A stretch of 64,000 bases of DNA from Asticcacaulis aquaticus (GCF_028550415.1 NZ_JAQQKX010000006.1:62001-126000), one strand, 5' to 3'; shown: positions 1-9,782, counted from the stretch's first letter. Numbers and translations: made by a program. Notes: generated by a model not told the origin, from the sequence alone.

Positions 1-755
1 CAGGCGATCCCCGCGGCCTTAGCCAGATCGTCGGCGGGCAGAGCGCCGATGCCCACCAGCAGCACGTCGAAGGTGTGCGTCGTGCCATCGGCCATGTGGA
101 CGTTTTTACGGTCGCCGTCGGCACTGACACCGACGACCTCGGCCCCGGTGATCAGGTCGACGCCGTTATCGCGGTGAATGGACATAAAAGCGTCCGACAA
201 AACCCGCGACGCGACACGCGCCAGAATGCGCGATTCGCGCTCGAACACCGTCACTTCGCAACCCAGTTTACGCGCCGAAGCGGCGACTTCGAGCCCGACA
301 TAGCCCGCGCCGATCAGGCCGATATGACGACCTGCGCTTAGGTGCGGCTTGAGCCCTTCGGCGTCGGCCATAGTGCGCAGCAGGTGGTACGGCGTCTCCT
401 CCGCGCCGGGGCAGCCAAAGGGTCGCGCCTTTGACCCGGTGGCGATGATCAGGTGCTCATAGACCATCTGTTCGCCATCGATGGTAACGGTTTTATCCGT
501 CGTATCAATGGCTTCGACGACTTTGTTCAGCCAGATGGCAATGTCGGCTTCGTCGTAGAATTCTTGCGGCCGCAAATAGAGATCGTCGCCGGACGCTTCG
601 CCCTTGAGCCAGGCTTTCGACAGGGGCGGGCGCTGATAGGGCAGGTCCGGCTCGGCCCCGATAATCGTGATCTCGCCCTCATAGCCGTACTGACGCAGAA
701 ATGCCGCGGCTGACCCGCCAGCGTGACCGGCACCGATGATGACGACCCCGCTCAC
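1..755 (-). CDS. FAD/NAD(P)-dependent ferredoxin (rubredoxin/putidaredoxin-type) reductase, C-terminus cut by window
   Basis: My reverse-strand translation gives an uninterrupted protein from a GTG at 755 to the window edge (about 251 residues). It starts with an FAD Rossmann motif (VIIGAGHAGG) and carries the family signature PYQRPPLSKAWL near residue 40. An ATGSKARPF segment and a second dinucleotide motif (GLIGAGYVGLEVAA) follow around residue 150. This arrangement is typical of BphA4/putidaredoxin-reductase-like enzymes that pass NAD(P)H electrons to a ferredoxin. The GTG start follows a GAGG ribosome site and lies 2 nt after the folD stop, so it is probably the last gene of the hutG-like/folD/reductase operon. 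The partner ferredoxin is not visible. The C-terminal interface domain lies outside the window. Confidence 0.85.
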   Translation of the reverse strand, partial: MSGVVIIGAGHAGGSAAAFLRQYGYEGEITIIGAEPDLPYQRPPLSKAWLKGEASGDDLYLRPQEFYDEADIAIWLNKVVEAIDTTDKTVTIDGEQMVYEHLIIATGSKARPFGCPGAEETPYHLLRTMADAEGLKPHLSAGRHIGLIGAGYVGLEVAASARKLGCEVTVFERESRILARVASRVLSDAFMSIHRDNGVDLITGAEVVGVSADGDRKNVHMADGTTHTFDVLLVGIGALPADDLAKAAGIA

Positions 756-757
756 CC

Positions 758-1663
758 TCAGATATCCTTCGGGGCGGGCAGGCCGTGTTGCAGGCACGCC
801 GCGTGCAGGGTGTTGTTGAGCAGGCAGGCGATGGTCATCGGCCCGACGCCTTTGGGTACGGGCGTGATGGCCGTGGCGCGAGGCAAGGCGGCGTCGAAAT
901 CGACATCGCCGACGATCTTACCTTTACCATCGACCTCAATGCGGTTGATGCCGACATCGATCACATAGGCCCCGTCCTTGATCCAATCGCCCTGAATGAA
1001 CTTCGGACGCCCGACGGCGGCGACGAGGATATCGGCGCCACGGCACACGGCGGGCAGGTCTTTGGTGCGCGAATGGGCGATAGTCACGGTGCAGTTCTCA
1101 TTGAGCAGAAGCTGCGCCATCGGCTTGCCGACGATGTTCGAGCGCCCGACGATGACGGCGTTGAGGCCCGACAGCGAACCATCACCGTGCGTTTTAATCG
1201 CGTCTTTCAACAGCATCAGCGACCCCAGCGGCGTACACGGCACAATGGCGTCAAGCCCGACCGCCAGACGTCCGGCGTTCTGGACGTGGAAGCCGTCGAC
1301 GTCCTTCAGCGGGTCGATGGCGTCGATGACCTTGAGCGACGACATATGCCCCGGCAGCGGCAGTTGCACGAGGATACCATTGACCGCCGCATCGGCGTTC
1401 AGCTCGGCGATCAGAGCCAGCAGATCGGCCTCCGACGTCGTGTCGGGCAAGGTGATGGTGCGCGACTCCATGCCGATGGCCTTGGTCGTCTCGCCCTTGT
1501 TCTTCACATAGATCTGGCTGGCCGGGTCTTCGCCGACGATGACCACCACCAGACACGGCGTCAGGCCGTGCTCGGCCTTCAGCGCGGCGACCTTTTCACC
1601 CAATCGCTCGCGCAGACCCTTTGCATAGCCGAAGCCGTCGATAATATTGCCACGGGTTGCCAT
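758..1663 (-). CDS. folD: FolD: methylenetetrahydrofolate dehydrogenase / methenyltetrahydrofolate cyclohydrolase
   Basis: A 301-residue cytoplasmic bifunctional enzyme that interconverts 5,10-methylene-, 5,10-methenyl- and 10-formyl-tetrahydrofolate using NADP. Visible signatures are the substrate-site segment [14 protein letters not shown] (Tyr and Lys of the active site), the QLPLPGH motif, the DVDGFH motif, and the NADP Rossmann segment [12 protein letters not shown]. The C-terminal [11 protein letters not shown] is also typical. Length is normal for the family. I chose the ATG at 1663 because AGGAGC sits about 8 nt upstream. A GTG at 1702, overlapping the previous stop as GTGA, would add 13 unconserved residues. 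It lies in an apparent operon between an N-formylglutamate amidohydrolase and a ferredoxin reductase. Confidence 0.96.
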   Translation of the reverse strand: MATRGNIIDGFGYAKGLRERLGEKVAALKAEHGLTPCLVVVIVGEDPASQIYVKNKGETTKAIGMESRTITLPDTTSEADLLALIAELNADAAVNGILVQLPLPGHMSSLKVIDAIDPLKDVDGFHVQNAGRLAVGLDAIVPCTPLGSLMLLKDAIKTHGDGSLSGLNAVIVGRSNIVGKPMAQLLLNENCTVTIAHSRTKDLPAVCRGADILVAAVGRPKFIQGDWIKDGAYVIDVGINRIEVDGKGKIVGDVDFDAALPRATAITPVPKGVGPMTIACLLNNTLHAACLQHGLPAPKDI

Positions 1664-1698
1664 TGAGCTGCTCCTGAACACCGGAAGGGAATGGCCGC

Positions 1699-2514
1699 TC
1701 ACTTGGCCTGTTTTGCCGCCGAAATCAAGGTCTCGACCAGCGGTTTAAGCGTCTCGGACAAGGGACGCGCCCGTTCCGCGCCGTAGGTCGTCGGATCGCT
1801 CATATCGAGATAGCAGCTTTGCACGATTTCGATCTGCAGGGCATAGACGCGGTCTTCCGGGCGACCGTGACCGCGCGTGGTGAAGCCGCCTTTGAAACGC
1901 CCATCCAGCACGCTGGAATAGGCCGTGGTCTGCGCCATCCAGCCTTGCAGGGCGTCGAGCACGTCCGCAGGGCAGGTGCGGCCCGAATCCGTGCCAAAGC
2001 TGAGGTCGGGCAGGGCACCTTCGAACAGGGTCGGGATGGAAGGCCGGATCGAATGGGCGTCGATCAGCAGGGCGAACCCATGCCGTTCACGTGCGGCCTC
2101 CAGCAATTCTTCCAGTTTCGCGTGATACGGCCACCAGTAGTGCTGACGGCGGCGGTTGATTTCGGCCTCGGACGGCACGTCGCCCGCATAGATGGGCCGC
2201 AGGTCGAAGTCGGTCAAGGGACACATCCCCGTCTCGAACTGCCCCGGATAGAGCGGCGCGGAATTGGGGTCGCGGTTAAGGTCGACCACGTAACGTGAAT
2301 GGATGGCGAACAGGGTCGAGGCCCCCAGCTCAGGCGCGAAATCATACAATCGGTGAACGTGGAAGTCGGTTTCCATCACCGAGCGGCCTACGTCATTTAA
2401 CTGAGCGGCGATTTCAGGCGGCAGATAGGTGCCCACATGCGGCGCGGCGACGACCAGCGGCCCGGCGCCCTGATGGATGGTAAAAATATCCGTAGACTGA
2501 TTATTAAAGCTCAT
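1699..2514 (-). CDS. N-formylglutamate amidohydrolase (HutG-like) family protein
   Basis: A 271-residue protein of the N-formylglutamate amidohydrolase family, zinc hydrolases that release formate from N-formyl-L-glutamate in one branch of histidine degradation. Visible family features are the N-terminal [12 protein letters not shown], the VVDLNRDPN motif (ligand and substrate region), [11 protein letters not shown] in mid-protein, and [17 protein letters not shown] toward the end, which carries His and Glu positions typical of the family. No other hut genes are nearby, so the physiological substrate is uncertain. It may act on another formyl-amino acid, and its neighbour folD also handles one-carbon units. 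The ATG at 2514 is preferred over a GTG 6 nt upstream. It is the first gene of the leftward operon with folD. Confidence 0.85.
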   Translation of the reverse strand: MSFNNQSTDIFTIHQGAGPLVVAAPHVGTYLPPEIAAQLNDVGRSVMETDFHVHRLYDFAPELGASTLFAIHSRYVVDLNRDPNSAPLYPGQFETGMCPLTDFDLRPIYAGDVPSEAEINRRRQHYWWPYHAKLEELLEAARERHGFALLIDAHSIRPSIPTLFEGALPDLSFGTDSGRTCPADVLDALQGWMAQTTAYSSVLDGRFKGGFTTRGHGRPEDRVYALQIEIVQSCYLDMSDPTTYGAERARPLSETLKPLVETLISAAKQAK

Positions 2515-2572
2515 GAGCACAGTTGAAACGAGCGAGCTTGACTTGTCAATGATGCTGCGTGCATCTCACGGG

Positions 2573-2601
2573 TTGACAATTTAAAGATGCATAATAATTA
2601 T
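2573..2601 (+). promoter_or_regulatory. Sigma-70-like promoter for the 2645/3031 gene pair
   Basis: A perfect TTGACA (-35) at 2573-2578 is followed after about 17 nt by an AT-rich AATTAT/TAATTA (-10 region, about 2595-2601), reading toward the gene at 2645. The 2515-2644 gap is much more AT-rich than its surroundings and must also hold the promoter of the leftward N-formylglutamate amidohydrolase operon, for which I see no clear boxes. Confidence 0.5.
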
Positions 2602-2644
2602 AAAGTCGTTATAGTTGTGATGTCGCACTATTTCGGGGGTTATA

Positions 2645-3043
2645 ATGATTTTCATTAAGCTGGGCGATGTGCCCACCGACGTGCTGTTCGATATTCGTCT
2701 GACGGCTGCAGGGGCCAGTGTGCTGACGGTCGCGAATGTATTTAGCCGAACGGGCTTTAACAGTGGCCCTGCGACGTCGCCGCGGTTTGCCAGTTGGGCG
2801 TGTCAGATAAAATCCGATGCAGAGGGGCTGGAGCTGGCTGCACCTTTTGTGGTTCAGCAAATCGCCAGAGGCTTCCCTGGTCTGATTGTCGATATTACCA
2901 GTGGGGGCGCAGGTGTGGACTTCTCGGCCTATGACGATGTGAGCGGTAATTTTAAGGACAGTCACCGAGGTCGCATTATTATCCCGCTCAGTACGGGACC
3001 CGTAGCCGGCGCGCAAGGGGAGGTAGGGATATGGGCATCCTGA
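2645..3043 (+). CDS. Hypothetical protein, 132 aa, coupled to a putative outer-membrane protein gene
   Basis: I do not recognise this protein. It is 132 residues long, has no signal peptide and no obvious membrane segment. It is of mixed composition with a Gly/Val/Ile-rich second half containing PGLIVDITSGGAGVDFSAYDD. A GGGG-containing ribosome site lies a few bases before the ATG, and a good sigma-70-like promoter precedes it. Its last 13 nt overlap the start of the next gene, so the two are probably translationally coupled. Codon and base use look less GC-biased than in the flanking genes, which could mean recent acquisition. The antisense frame here is a shadow. Confidence 0.55.
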   Translation: MIFIKLGDVPTDVLFDIRLTAAGASVLTVANVFSRTGFNSGPATSPRFASWACQIKSDAEGLELAAPFVVQQIARGFPGLIVDITSGGAGVDFSAYDDVSGNFKDSHRGRIIIPLSTGPVAGAQGEVGIWAS

Positions 3044-4314
3044 AAAGGCTCTATCGTGTAACGGCTTTTGCCGTTTTTACCTTTGGCTGTGGCGTACCCG
3101 CCATGGCGGCGGACAATGCCGAAGCGCCGACCGTTACCATCCGTAGCGATGGCGAAGCCAACGTGCCGAAATACAATGTCCAACTGGATATGCCCGGCTC
3201 TATAGCGTTGACTCTTCTGGGGCGTCAACCCGACGCTGCGACGGCGGGACAACTGGGGAGTATGTGGGCGGTCAGCGCTGCGGCCAGCCAGAGCGACATC
3301 CCGGACATATCGTGGTCATTTCGCCCCTACTGGACTGTCACGCATAGGTATCAGGATCTCGATACCTACAATCGCGAAGCTACGCCGTTGGGGCGTCTCT
3401 ATGCCCGCAGCCGTATCGATCTGGCCACGGCGACGGTTGAGGCCGAGGGCAGAATAAAGACTCGTCTGGCTTTGGGCGTTCAAACCAGTTTCAATGGTAA
3501 GGCTGATCCGGCGGAAGACGTTGAACTGGCCGGGTGTCTGCATCAGGCGGTTCAGCTTGAGGCACCACAGGCCTGGGTAAAAAGGGCGTGGACGGAAAAG
3601 ATCAAACCGAAACTGGTCGATATGGGCGTGGGTACCGACAGGCTTCTGATTATGGAGGACAGACTTAAGTCCAACACCCTTGTGTCTGCGAGTATCGTCG
3701 CGGAATCTAAACTGCCGTCGGATAAGCAAGACCTGCTTATAGCGTTTCTGGCCGGTGTTCAGCCCACGCGTCCGCTTGAGCCCACAGAAAAGGCGGGCAA
3801 GTGCTTTGCCGATGCCCGGAACCGCTATCTCTGGGAGGTCGAGCGCTATGCAGGTCTTGGGCAGGTGTGGAGCGCGGATAATAAGAGCCTTAGTCATCTG
3901 GTGCCGGACGGCCTGTCGGTATGGGCCGGCATCAAGGTGCCTTTGGGCGACGATCGTTCGAAGGCGCCAAAGGACTTCCTTTCGCTTCAGGCCAGATATA
4001 CGGATGTCGCGACGGTCGATATCGCCAAGGATACGCCGAAGGATATTCGCGAAGGCACGTTCGCCTTTGCCTACACCCGAAGCTGGGCAGGGCAAAGCCT
4101 GGTCTTGGGGGCGTCCTACAATCGTCGCGACTTTAAAGAGGCCTCGCTCGCCGATGTGGAATTCACCCGCATAAGCGTGGCGTGGAATCACCGGATTTCG
4201 CAAAAGCTGTGGTTATCGGTCTCTGCGGGACGCGTCAGCAAGTCCCTGTACGAAGATGGCGATTATACCCTCATCAAGCTCAATTTCTCGGAGTGGTCGG
4301 CCAGTGTAAAATAA
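3031..4314 (+). CDS. Secreted protein of unknown function, possibly an outer-membrane beta-barrel
   Basis: A 427-residue protein with a clear Sec signal peptide (LYRVTAFAVFTFGCGVPAMAA, cleavage near residue 26). The mature part has alternating hydrophobic/polar stretches and aromatic residues, including LALGVQTSFNG and, near the end, SLVLGASYNRRDF, ISVAWNHRI and LWLSVSAGRVSKS. These look like amphipathic beta strands, so an outer-membrane barrel or periplasmic beta protein is likely. It ends in VK rather than the usual Phe/Tyr. A strong AAGGGGAGG ribosome site precedes the ATG, and the gene overlaps the upstream 132-residue gene by 13 nt. I cannot name a family. Confidence 0.65.
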   Translation: MGILKRLYRVTAFAVFTFGCGVPAMAADNAEAPTVTIRSDGEANVPKYNVQLDMPGSIALTLLGRQPDAATAGQLGSMWAVSAAASQSDIPDISWSFRPYWTVTHRYQDLDTYNREATPLGRLYARSRIDLATATVEAEGRIKTRLALGVQTSFNGKADPAEDVELAGCLHQAVQLEAPQAWVKRAWTEKIKPKLVDMGVGTDRLLIMEDRLKSNTLVSASIVAESKLPSDKQDLLIAFLAGVQPTRPLEPTEKAGKCFADARNRYLWEVERYAGLGQVWSADNKSLSHLVPDGLSVWAGIKVPLGDDRSKAPKDFLSLQARYTDVATVDIAKDTPKDIREGTFAFAYTRSWAGQSLVLGASYNRRDFKEASLADVEFTRISVAWNHRISQKLWLSVSAGRVSKSLYEDGDYTLIKLNFSEWSASVK

Positions 4315-4392
4315 GCCGGCTTTCAAAGCTCTAAAGTCTTGTGAAGCGCGCCCGAACGCACATATCCTGAAACGGATTGCAGGAGGCACGAC

Positions 4393-6207
4393 ATGGATAC
4401 CGGCTTGTTACTGAACGTATTCGTGTTTCTGGCGGCGGCCTGTCTGGTCGTGCCGCTGGCGGCGCGGTTCAAGCTGGGGGCCGTGCTGGGCTATCTGGTC
4501 GCCGGTATTCTTATCGGCCCGTCGGGTTTGGGGTTCATCGACCGGGTCACCTCGACCATGCACTTCGCCGAATTCGGTGTGGTGATGATGATGTTCCTCA
4601 TCGGGCTGGAACTGGAACCGGCACTGCTGTGGCGCCTGCGCAAGACGATCGTCGGTCTCGGTGGTCTGCAGGTCGTGCTGTCGTCTGCCGCCCTGACGCT
4701 GGCGGCCATGGCCTTCGGTCTGAACTGGCAGACGTCTCTGGCCATCGGCATGGCGCTGTCGATGTCGTCGACCGCGCTGGTGCTGCAGATGCTTGAGGAG
4801 CGCAACCTGATGCGCACCCAGGTCGGCGAGGCCTCGTTCTCGGTCCTGCTGTTTCAGGACATCGCCGTCATTCCCATCCTGATCATTATCCCGCTTCTGG
4901 CGGCGGGGGGGCATGGCGCGTCGGCGCACGGCACCAGTCTGGTCGCCGATCTGCCGGTCTGGGCGCAGGCCATGGCGGGGATCGCCACGATCCTGCTGGT
5001 GGTCGCGGGGGGGCAGTTGCTGTCGCGCTATTTCCTGCCGCGGATCGCCCGCACCAATCTGCGCGAAGTGTTCACGGCGACGTCGCTCGGGCTGGTGGTC
5101 GGGGTGACGATCCTGATGCAGCTGGTCGGGGTGTCTCCGGCGCTGGGCGCGTTTCTGGGTGGCGTGGTTCTGGCCAACTCGCCCTATAAAACCACCATCG
5201 AGACCGACATTCAGCCGTTCAAGGGTCTGTTGCTCGGTCTGTTCTTCATCTCGGTCGGGATGGGCATGGATGTCGATCGCCTGCTCACCCAGCCGCTGCA
5301 ATTGCTGGCCGCCGTCGCGGGACTGATGGCGATCAAGGCCCTGATCATCTGGGTCGTCGCCCTGCGTTTCGACCTCAGGGGGCTGGTCGGCATGGGGCTG
5401 GCCTTGTCTCTGGCGCAAGGGGGCGAATTTGCGTTCGTCCTGTTCCAGCTATCGGGGCAACTGGGGCTGCTGGAGCCCGATACGCGGCGTTTCCTGACGC
5501 TGGTGGTGGCCATTTCCATCGGGGTGACGCCGATCTGCCTTGAGCTGTTCAACCGCTTCATCGTGCCAAAATTCATGTCGGTCCTGCCCGAACGCGATCC
5601 GGACACCATTGAGGAACGCAACAGCGTCATCATCGCCGGGTTCGGCCGCTTCGGTCAGATCGTCGGGCGTTTCCTCGTCTCGCAGGGCGTCAAGGTGACG
5701 ATCCTCGAAAAGAATCCGGACCAGATCGAACTGCTGCAAAAGTTCGGCACCAAGGGCTATTTCGGCGACGCCACACGGCTGGACGTGCTGCGTTCGGCGG
5801 GTGCGGAGAGCGCCCAGATGCTGATTATCGCCATCGATGATGCCGACGGTGCCGTGCAGATCGTCCATCACGCCCGCGAGCATTTCCCGAAGCTCAAGCT
5901 CTATGCCCGGGCGCGCAACCGTCGTCACGCCTATGAGCTGGATCGCGCCGGGGTCGACTACTACCACCGCGAAACGCTCGACTCGTCGCTGGCTCTGGCG
6001 CGTGAAGCCATGATCTCTATGGGCTATCCCAAGGCGACGATCGAGCGCAAGGCCAAGCAGTTTCTGGCCCACGATATCGTGACGCTGCGCAAGTCCTTCG
6101 CCTTCTTCGACAGCGAGCCGGATCTGGTCAATTTCTCGCGCCTGTCGCAGAAGGAGTTGTCGCGTATCCTGACCGACGACGCGGCGGAAGACCCGGCGCA
6201 GCCTTAG
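4393..6207 (+). CDS. CPA2 monovalent cation:proton antiporter, KefB/KefC type, with RCK-N domain
   Basis: A 604-residue inner-membrane antiporter. Residues from about 5 to 390 form roughly twelve hydrophobic helices typical of the Na+/H+ exchanger fold, with GYLVAGILIGPSG in an early helix and VGVSPALGAFLGGVVLA in the middle. From about residue 412, SVIIAGFGRFGQIVGRFL starts a Rossmann RCK-N (TrkA-N) domain that binds a nucleotide and gates transport. Kef proteins exchange K+ for H+ and are usually controlled by glutathione or NAD(H). No KefF/KefG-type partner is adjacent, so the ion and ligand are not determined. The 3' end overlaps the convergent deacetylase/glycosyltransferase gene by 4 nt. 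Confidence 0.9.
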   Translation: MDTGLLLNVFVFLAAACLVVPLAARFKLGAVLGYLVAGILIGPSGLGFIDRVTSTMHFAEFGVVMMMFLIGLELEPALLWRLRKTIVGLGGLQVVLSSAALTLAAMAFGLNWQTSLAIGMALSMSSTALVLQMLEERNLMRTQVGEASFSVLLFQDIAVIPILIIIPLLAAGGHGASAHGTSLVADLPVWAQAMAGIATILLVVAGGQLLSRYFLPRIARTNLREVFTATSLGLVVGVTILMQLVGVSPALGAFLGGVVLANSPYKTTIETDIQPFKGLLLGLFFISVGMGMDVDRLLTQPLQLLAAVAGLMAIKALIIWVVALRFDLRGLVGMGLALSLAQGGEFAFVLFQLSGQLGLLEPDTRRFLTLVVAISIGVTPICLELFNRFIVPKFMSVLPERDPDTIEERNSVIIAGFGRFGQIVGRFLVSQGVKVTILEKNPDQIELLQKFGTKGYFGDATRLDVLRSAGAESAQMLIIAIDDADGAVQIVHHAREHFPKLKLYARARNRRHAYELDRAGVDYYHRETLDSSLALAREAMISMGYPKATIERKAKQFLAHDIVTLRKSFAFFDSEPDLVNFSRLSQKELSRILTDDAAEDPAQP

Positions 6208-9200
6208 TTTTGCGCGTTACCGGTCACCCGGCCGCTGCGTTCGAGCTTGCCCCAGCCGACGGCCATGCCGCGCAGGGCCGAGGCGAGAGCTTTCAGCACG
6301 ACATAGTACATGATCTGGCGATAGACGAAGCGTTGCGACAGCAGCCATAACACCGGATAGCGTTGTTCACGCGGCTCCAGCGCATAGGCGATGGCGCCGC
6401 ACAGGGCATCAATCACGACGAACACCACCCAATAGATCAGCATACGTTCGAGATTGCCGCCATATTGCTGCAGGCCGTGCTGGCTGACCTGCCAGACCAT
6501 GTCGATCAGGCTAAGGACAAGCGCCAGATCGATCAGGGGCGAGACGACCGAAAAGCCGATCTGGAACGCCCAGGCCTGCGGCAGGCCGATGCGAGCAAGG
6601 CCGCGCGGCTGACCGGTTTTCACGATGGCGCGGTGTTTCCACAGGCATTGCAGCGTCCCGAAGGCCCAGCGGTAGCGTTGCTTGATCAGGGCCGCGAAGC
6701 TTTCCGGAGCTTCGGTCCAGGCGACGGCGTCCTGATCGTAGGCGACCTGCCAGCCGCGCCGCTGCACGGCGATGGTCAGGTCCTGATCCTCGGCCAGGGT
6801 GTCGTGCGGATAGCCGCCGACGGCGTCGAGCGCCGTGCGCCGCCACGCGCCGACCGCGCCGGGCACGACCATCATGGCCCCGAACGTGGCCAGGGCCGAG
6901 CGTTCGAGGTTCTGCGCCGTGACATATTCTACCGCCTGCCAGCGGGTGACGAAGTTGAAGCGGTTGCCCACCTTGGCGTTTCCGGCGACGGCCCCGATCT
7001 CGGGCCGGATGAACCAGCGCACCAGACGGGCGATGGTCTCCGGCTCGAACTGCGTATCGGCATCCAGTGCGATGATGATTTCGCCGCGCGCCCGGGCAAT
7101 GCCGGTATTGACGGCGGCGGCCTTGCCGGCATTGGCCTGAGTGATCAGGGTGACGCGCGGCTCGTCGGCAAAGGCGCGGGCGACGATGGCGCTGGTGTCA
7201 TCCATAGAGCCGTCGTCGACCACTACCACCTCCAGATCGACCTCGACGCTGGTCAGGACGCGGCGCACGGAGGCCTCGATCACGCGGGCTTCGTTATAGG
7301 CGGGGATAATGACGCTGACCCGGCGGGATCGGACCCATTCGGCCAGATGACCGTCGGCGTCTTCGGGGGGCGGGTTCATATGGCCGCTATAGTCCGCCCA
7401 GATGGCCATGACGCTCAGGATAATGGCGCGCGCCACCCCCAGCACGATGGCGATGATGAACAGCCATTTCAGGGCTGTCCCCAGCCACGCGACCAGCATG
7501 AACAGGCCGACATCGAAGCGAACCTGCGCGAGGTCGCTCCCCGTCAGGCGCGGCATGACTTCGCTTTCGGGCAGTCCGGCCAGACCGCCGACCGTCGTGA
7601 AACGATAACCCTGCGCCTTCAGGGTTTCGATGAGACGGGGCAGGGCGGCGAGCGTCTGGGCGCGGTCGCCGCCGGAATCGTGCAGCAGGACGATCTGGCC
7701 CGAATGGCAGGCGTTCACGTCGTCGCGACAGGCTTCGGAGGTTGCGCTGCGCGCTCCGGCGGCCACGCCGTCCAGTACATTCCGGACGATCCGGTCAACC
7801 CCCGGTCTTTGCCAGTCCTGCGAGTCGACATGCAGGCCGACGCTGGTATAGCCCATGCGCTGTGCCATCAGGGCAGGGCCCAGTTCGTTGTCGGTGGTGG
7901 GCTCCGCATCGCCGAAATAGGGCGCCCGGACCCAGCGCAGAGAGCGGCCCGTATAGGCCTCCACGACGCGTTGCGTCGAGTTGAGCTCCAGCCGCGCCCA
8001 GTCGCCGGAGATTTCGGCCAGATTGGGGTGGGTATAGGTATGGTTGCCGAGTTCGTGGCCTTCGCGAACCATCCGCTTGAGCAGGAAAGGATGATCGAGG
8101 GCGTTTTCGCCGACGACGAAAAAGGTGGCAGGCACCTTTTCGGCCTTGAGGATATCGAGAATCTTCGGCGTCCACTGCCGGTCGGGGCCGTCGTCGAAGG
8201 TCAGGGCAATGAGGCCGGGTTTGTAGCCCGTGCGCCGGACGACATAGGGCGTCGGCAGGCGGTCGTAACGCTGAGACTGTGCCACGCGGTCATGATCGAA
8301 GGTCACGGCGCGTCGCCCCAGGGCCGGGACGTCCTCGATACGCAGGATTTCACCGGCGCCTTCGACATCGACGCTGCCGCCGGGCTTCAGCACCGTCAAA
8401 TCCGGCAGAGAGGTGCCGTGATAGGTGTGCAGGGCGGCCCATACCCCCGGGTCTTCGCTGCCCAGCCGCCACAGGGCGACACCGGCGGCCCTTGACGCCC
8501 GGGCGGTGAGGAGCTGGTTCCAGGCGCTCACCGCGTCGAGCATCCAGACGTCGTGCGCAATTCCGTCTTCGCTATAGCTGAAATGGCTGTTGGCGCTGCC
8601 GTCGTCGAAGGCGGGCACGGTGCCGGAATCGTGCGCGATAAGCCAGGCATCGCCGACGCTCAGGGGAACGGTTCCGACCTTCGACCAGTCGTAGGCATAG
8701 CTGCCGATGGCGATAATGGCCTTTGCGGCGGGCACCTGTTTCAGGGCATAGGTGACCTTGTCGTTGAACCAGTCCTGAGCCGCGATCGGGCCGGGCGGGT
8801 CGATCATCGAATGCTGGTCATAGACCATGAGGAAAATCTGATCGGTCGCCGCCGCGAAGGCCCTGAGGTCCCAGTCCGGATCGTCGACCGGCGCGGTCAG
8901 GGTCACGGTGAACCCGGCCGCCCCCAGCCGCGCCCGGGCGACTTTCAGAAAGCTCAGATAGTCGGGCAGGCTTTCCGGCGGCAGGTTTTCGAAATCGAAG
9001 ACGACGCCCGCCGAGCCTTCGTGACGCAGCATGGCTTCGACCTGATCGAGCAGCCGCGTGCGCCGGGCCGCGTCTTTCAGCAGCCGGGCGGTGTTTTCCC
9101 GCTCGAAACCCCCGGCCTGAGCGTTCTGAACCAGCGTATAGAGACGGGGCGCGGGTTTGGCGGCGGCCAGGATGGCGTGAAACTGCGGATCGGGCTGATA

Positions 9201-9578
9201 CTGAAACCGGTGGTCCGGCCCCGATACCGTGGCGAGCGCCGCCACGACCAGATTCATGTCGGCGACGTGGTCACGGAAGGCGGCGCGGCTGCCGTCGTCC
9301 CACGGCACGTAGAAGGCGCTGATCTGCTGCGTCTGAGCGGGCAGGCCTCGCGGGACGTGCAGGGCATGACCGCGGCGATTGTGCGGCAGGTCGCTGCGCG
9401 CCTTTATCGGATGCGGATAGACCATGTGCAGGTCCATCGCTCTGGGCACCGGGACAAAAAGAATGGAGAGGATCAGCCCCAGAAACAGAAGGGCGGAGAC
9501 TGCCGACAGGGCGATGACGCCCGCCAGGGTAATCTTGCTGCGTCGTCCCGTGGGATCGAAGAAGACGGGTGGCTGCAT
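6204..9578 (-). CDS. GH18-like / NodB polysaccharide deacetylase / GT2 glycosyltransferase fusion
   Basis: A 1124-residue membrane protein with several enzyme domains. An N-terminal transmembrane helix (about 16-42) is followed by a GH18-like barrel (about 75-400, motif VVFDFENLP). A NodB deacetylase comes next (about 455-680, LTFDDGPDRQWTP and the zinc motif HELGNHTYTHP). A second membrane helix lies around 700-730. A GT2 synthase (about 755-1000) shows VSVIIPAYNE, DDGS, DAD and QRYRWAFGTLQ motifs, followed by C-terminal helices. Known relatives make and tailor beta-1,6- or beta-1,4-linked N-acetylglucosamine exopolysaccharide, as the separate Pga/Hms proteins do. Joining synthesis, deacetylation and a possible glycosidase in one chain suggests coupled synthesis and export-side processing. 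It stands alone, divergent from 9783. Confidence 0.9.
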   Translation of the reverse strand: MQPPVFFDPTGRRSKITLAGVIALSAVSALLFLGLILSILFVPVPRAMDLHMVYPHPIKARSDLPHNRRGHALHVPRGLPAQTQQISAFYVPWDDGSRAAFRDHVADMNLVVAALATVSGPDHRFQYQPDPQFHAILAAAKPAPRLYTLVQNAQAGGFERENTARLLKDAARRTRLLDQVEAMLRHEGSAGVVFDFENLPPESLPDYLSFLKVARARLGAAGFTVTLTAPVDDPDWDLRAFAAATDQIFLMVYDQHSMIDPPGPIAAQDWFNDKVTYALKQVPAAKAIIAIGSYAYDWSKVGTVPLSVGDAWLIAHDSGTVPAFDDGSANSHFSYSEDGIAHDVWMLDAVSAWNQLLTARASRAAGVALWRLGSEDPGVWAALHTYHGTSLPDLTVLKPGGSVDVEGAGEILRIEDVPALGRRAVTFDHDRVAQSQRYDRLPTPYVVRRTGYKPGLIALTFDDGPDRQWTPKILDILKAEKVPATFFVVGENALDHPFLLKRMVREGHELGNHTYTHPNLAEISGDWARLELNSTQRVVEAYTGRSLRWVRAPYFGDAEPTTDNELGPALMAQRMGYTSVGLHVDSQDWQRPGVDRIVRNVLDGVAAGARSATSEACRDDVNACHSGQIVLLHDSGGDRAQTLAALPRLIETLKAQGYRFTTVGGLAGLPESEVMPRLTGSDLAQVRFDVGLFMLVAWLGTALKWLFIIAIVLGVARAIILSVMAIWADYSGHMNPPPEDADGHLAEWVRSRRVSVIIPAYNEARVIEASVRRVLTSVEVDLEVVVVDDGSMDDTSAIVARAFADEPRVTLITQANAGKAAAVNTGIARARGEIIIALDADTQFEPETIARLVRWFIRPEIGAVAGNAKVGNRFNFVTRWQAVEYVTAQNLERSALATFGAMMVVPGAVGAWRRTALDAVGGYPHDTLAEDQDLTIAVQRRGWQVAYDQDAVAWTEAPESFAALIKQRYRWAFGTLQCLWKHRAIVKTGQPRGLARIGLPQAWAFQIGFSVVSPLIDLALVLSLIDMVWQVSQHGLQQYGGNLERMLIYWVVFVVIDALCGAIAYALEPREQRYPVLWLLSQRFVYRQIMYYVVLKALASALRGMAVGWGKLERSGRVTGNAQN

Positions 9579-9782
9579 GGGCCTGCCTGTGTACGCTATA
9601 GATCGCTACGGCCGGGCGGCGGAGGCCGACTCGGCGGGCGCACCATGGTACAGAGCGCTTCCGTTCGCAAGGGGCGCGACGATGAGCCTTATTGCGGCTT
9701 TATATATCTGCCGATAGGAACCCCATTGAACCGGACGATTGAGGGTGTAACATGGGCTCACCGTCAGAAAAGGGAGCGCCAC

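Noticed and set aside
6363..8495. 710-codon open frame on the + strand inside the deacetylase/glycosyltransferase gene
   Set aside because: It is antisense to a gene with clear NodB and GT2 motifs; its own product shows no fold-like pattern and reflects GC-rich codon bias.
8553..9782. Long N-terminal extension of the dienelactone-hydrolase-like frame
   Set aside because: The extension is antisense to the fusion gene; the Tat signal and ribosome site put the start at 9783.
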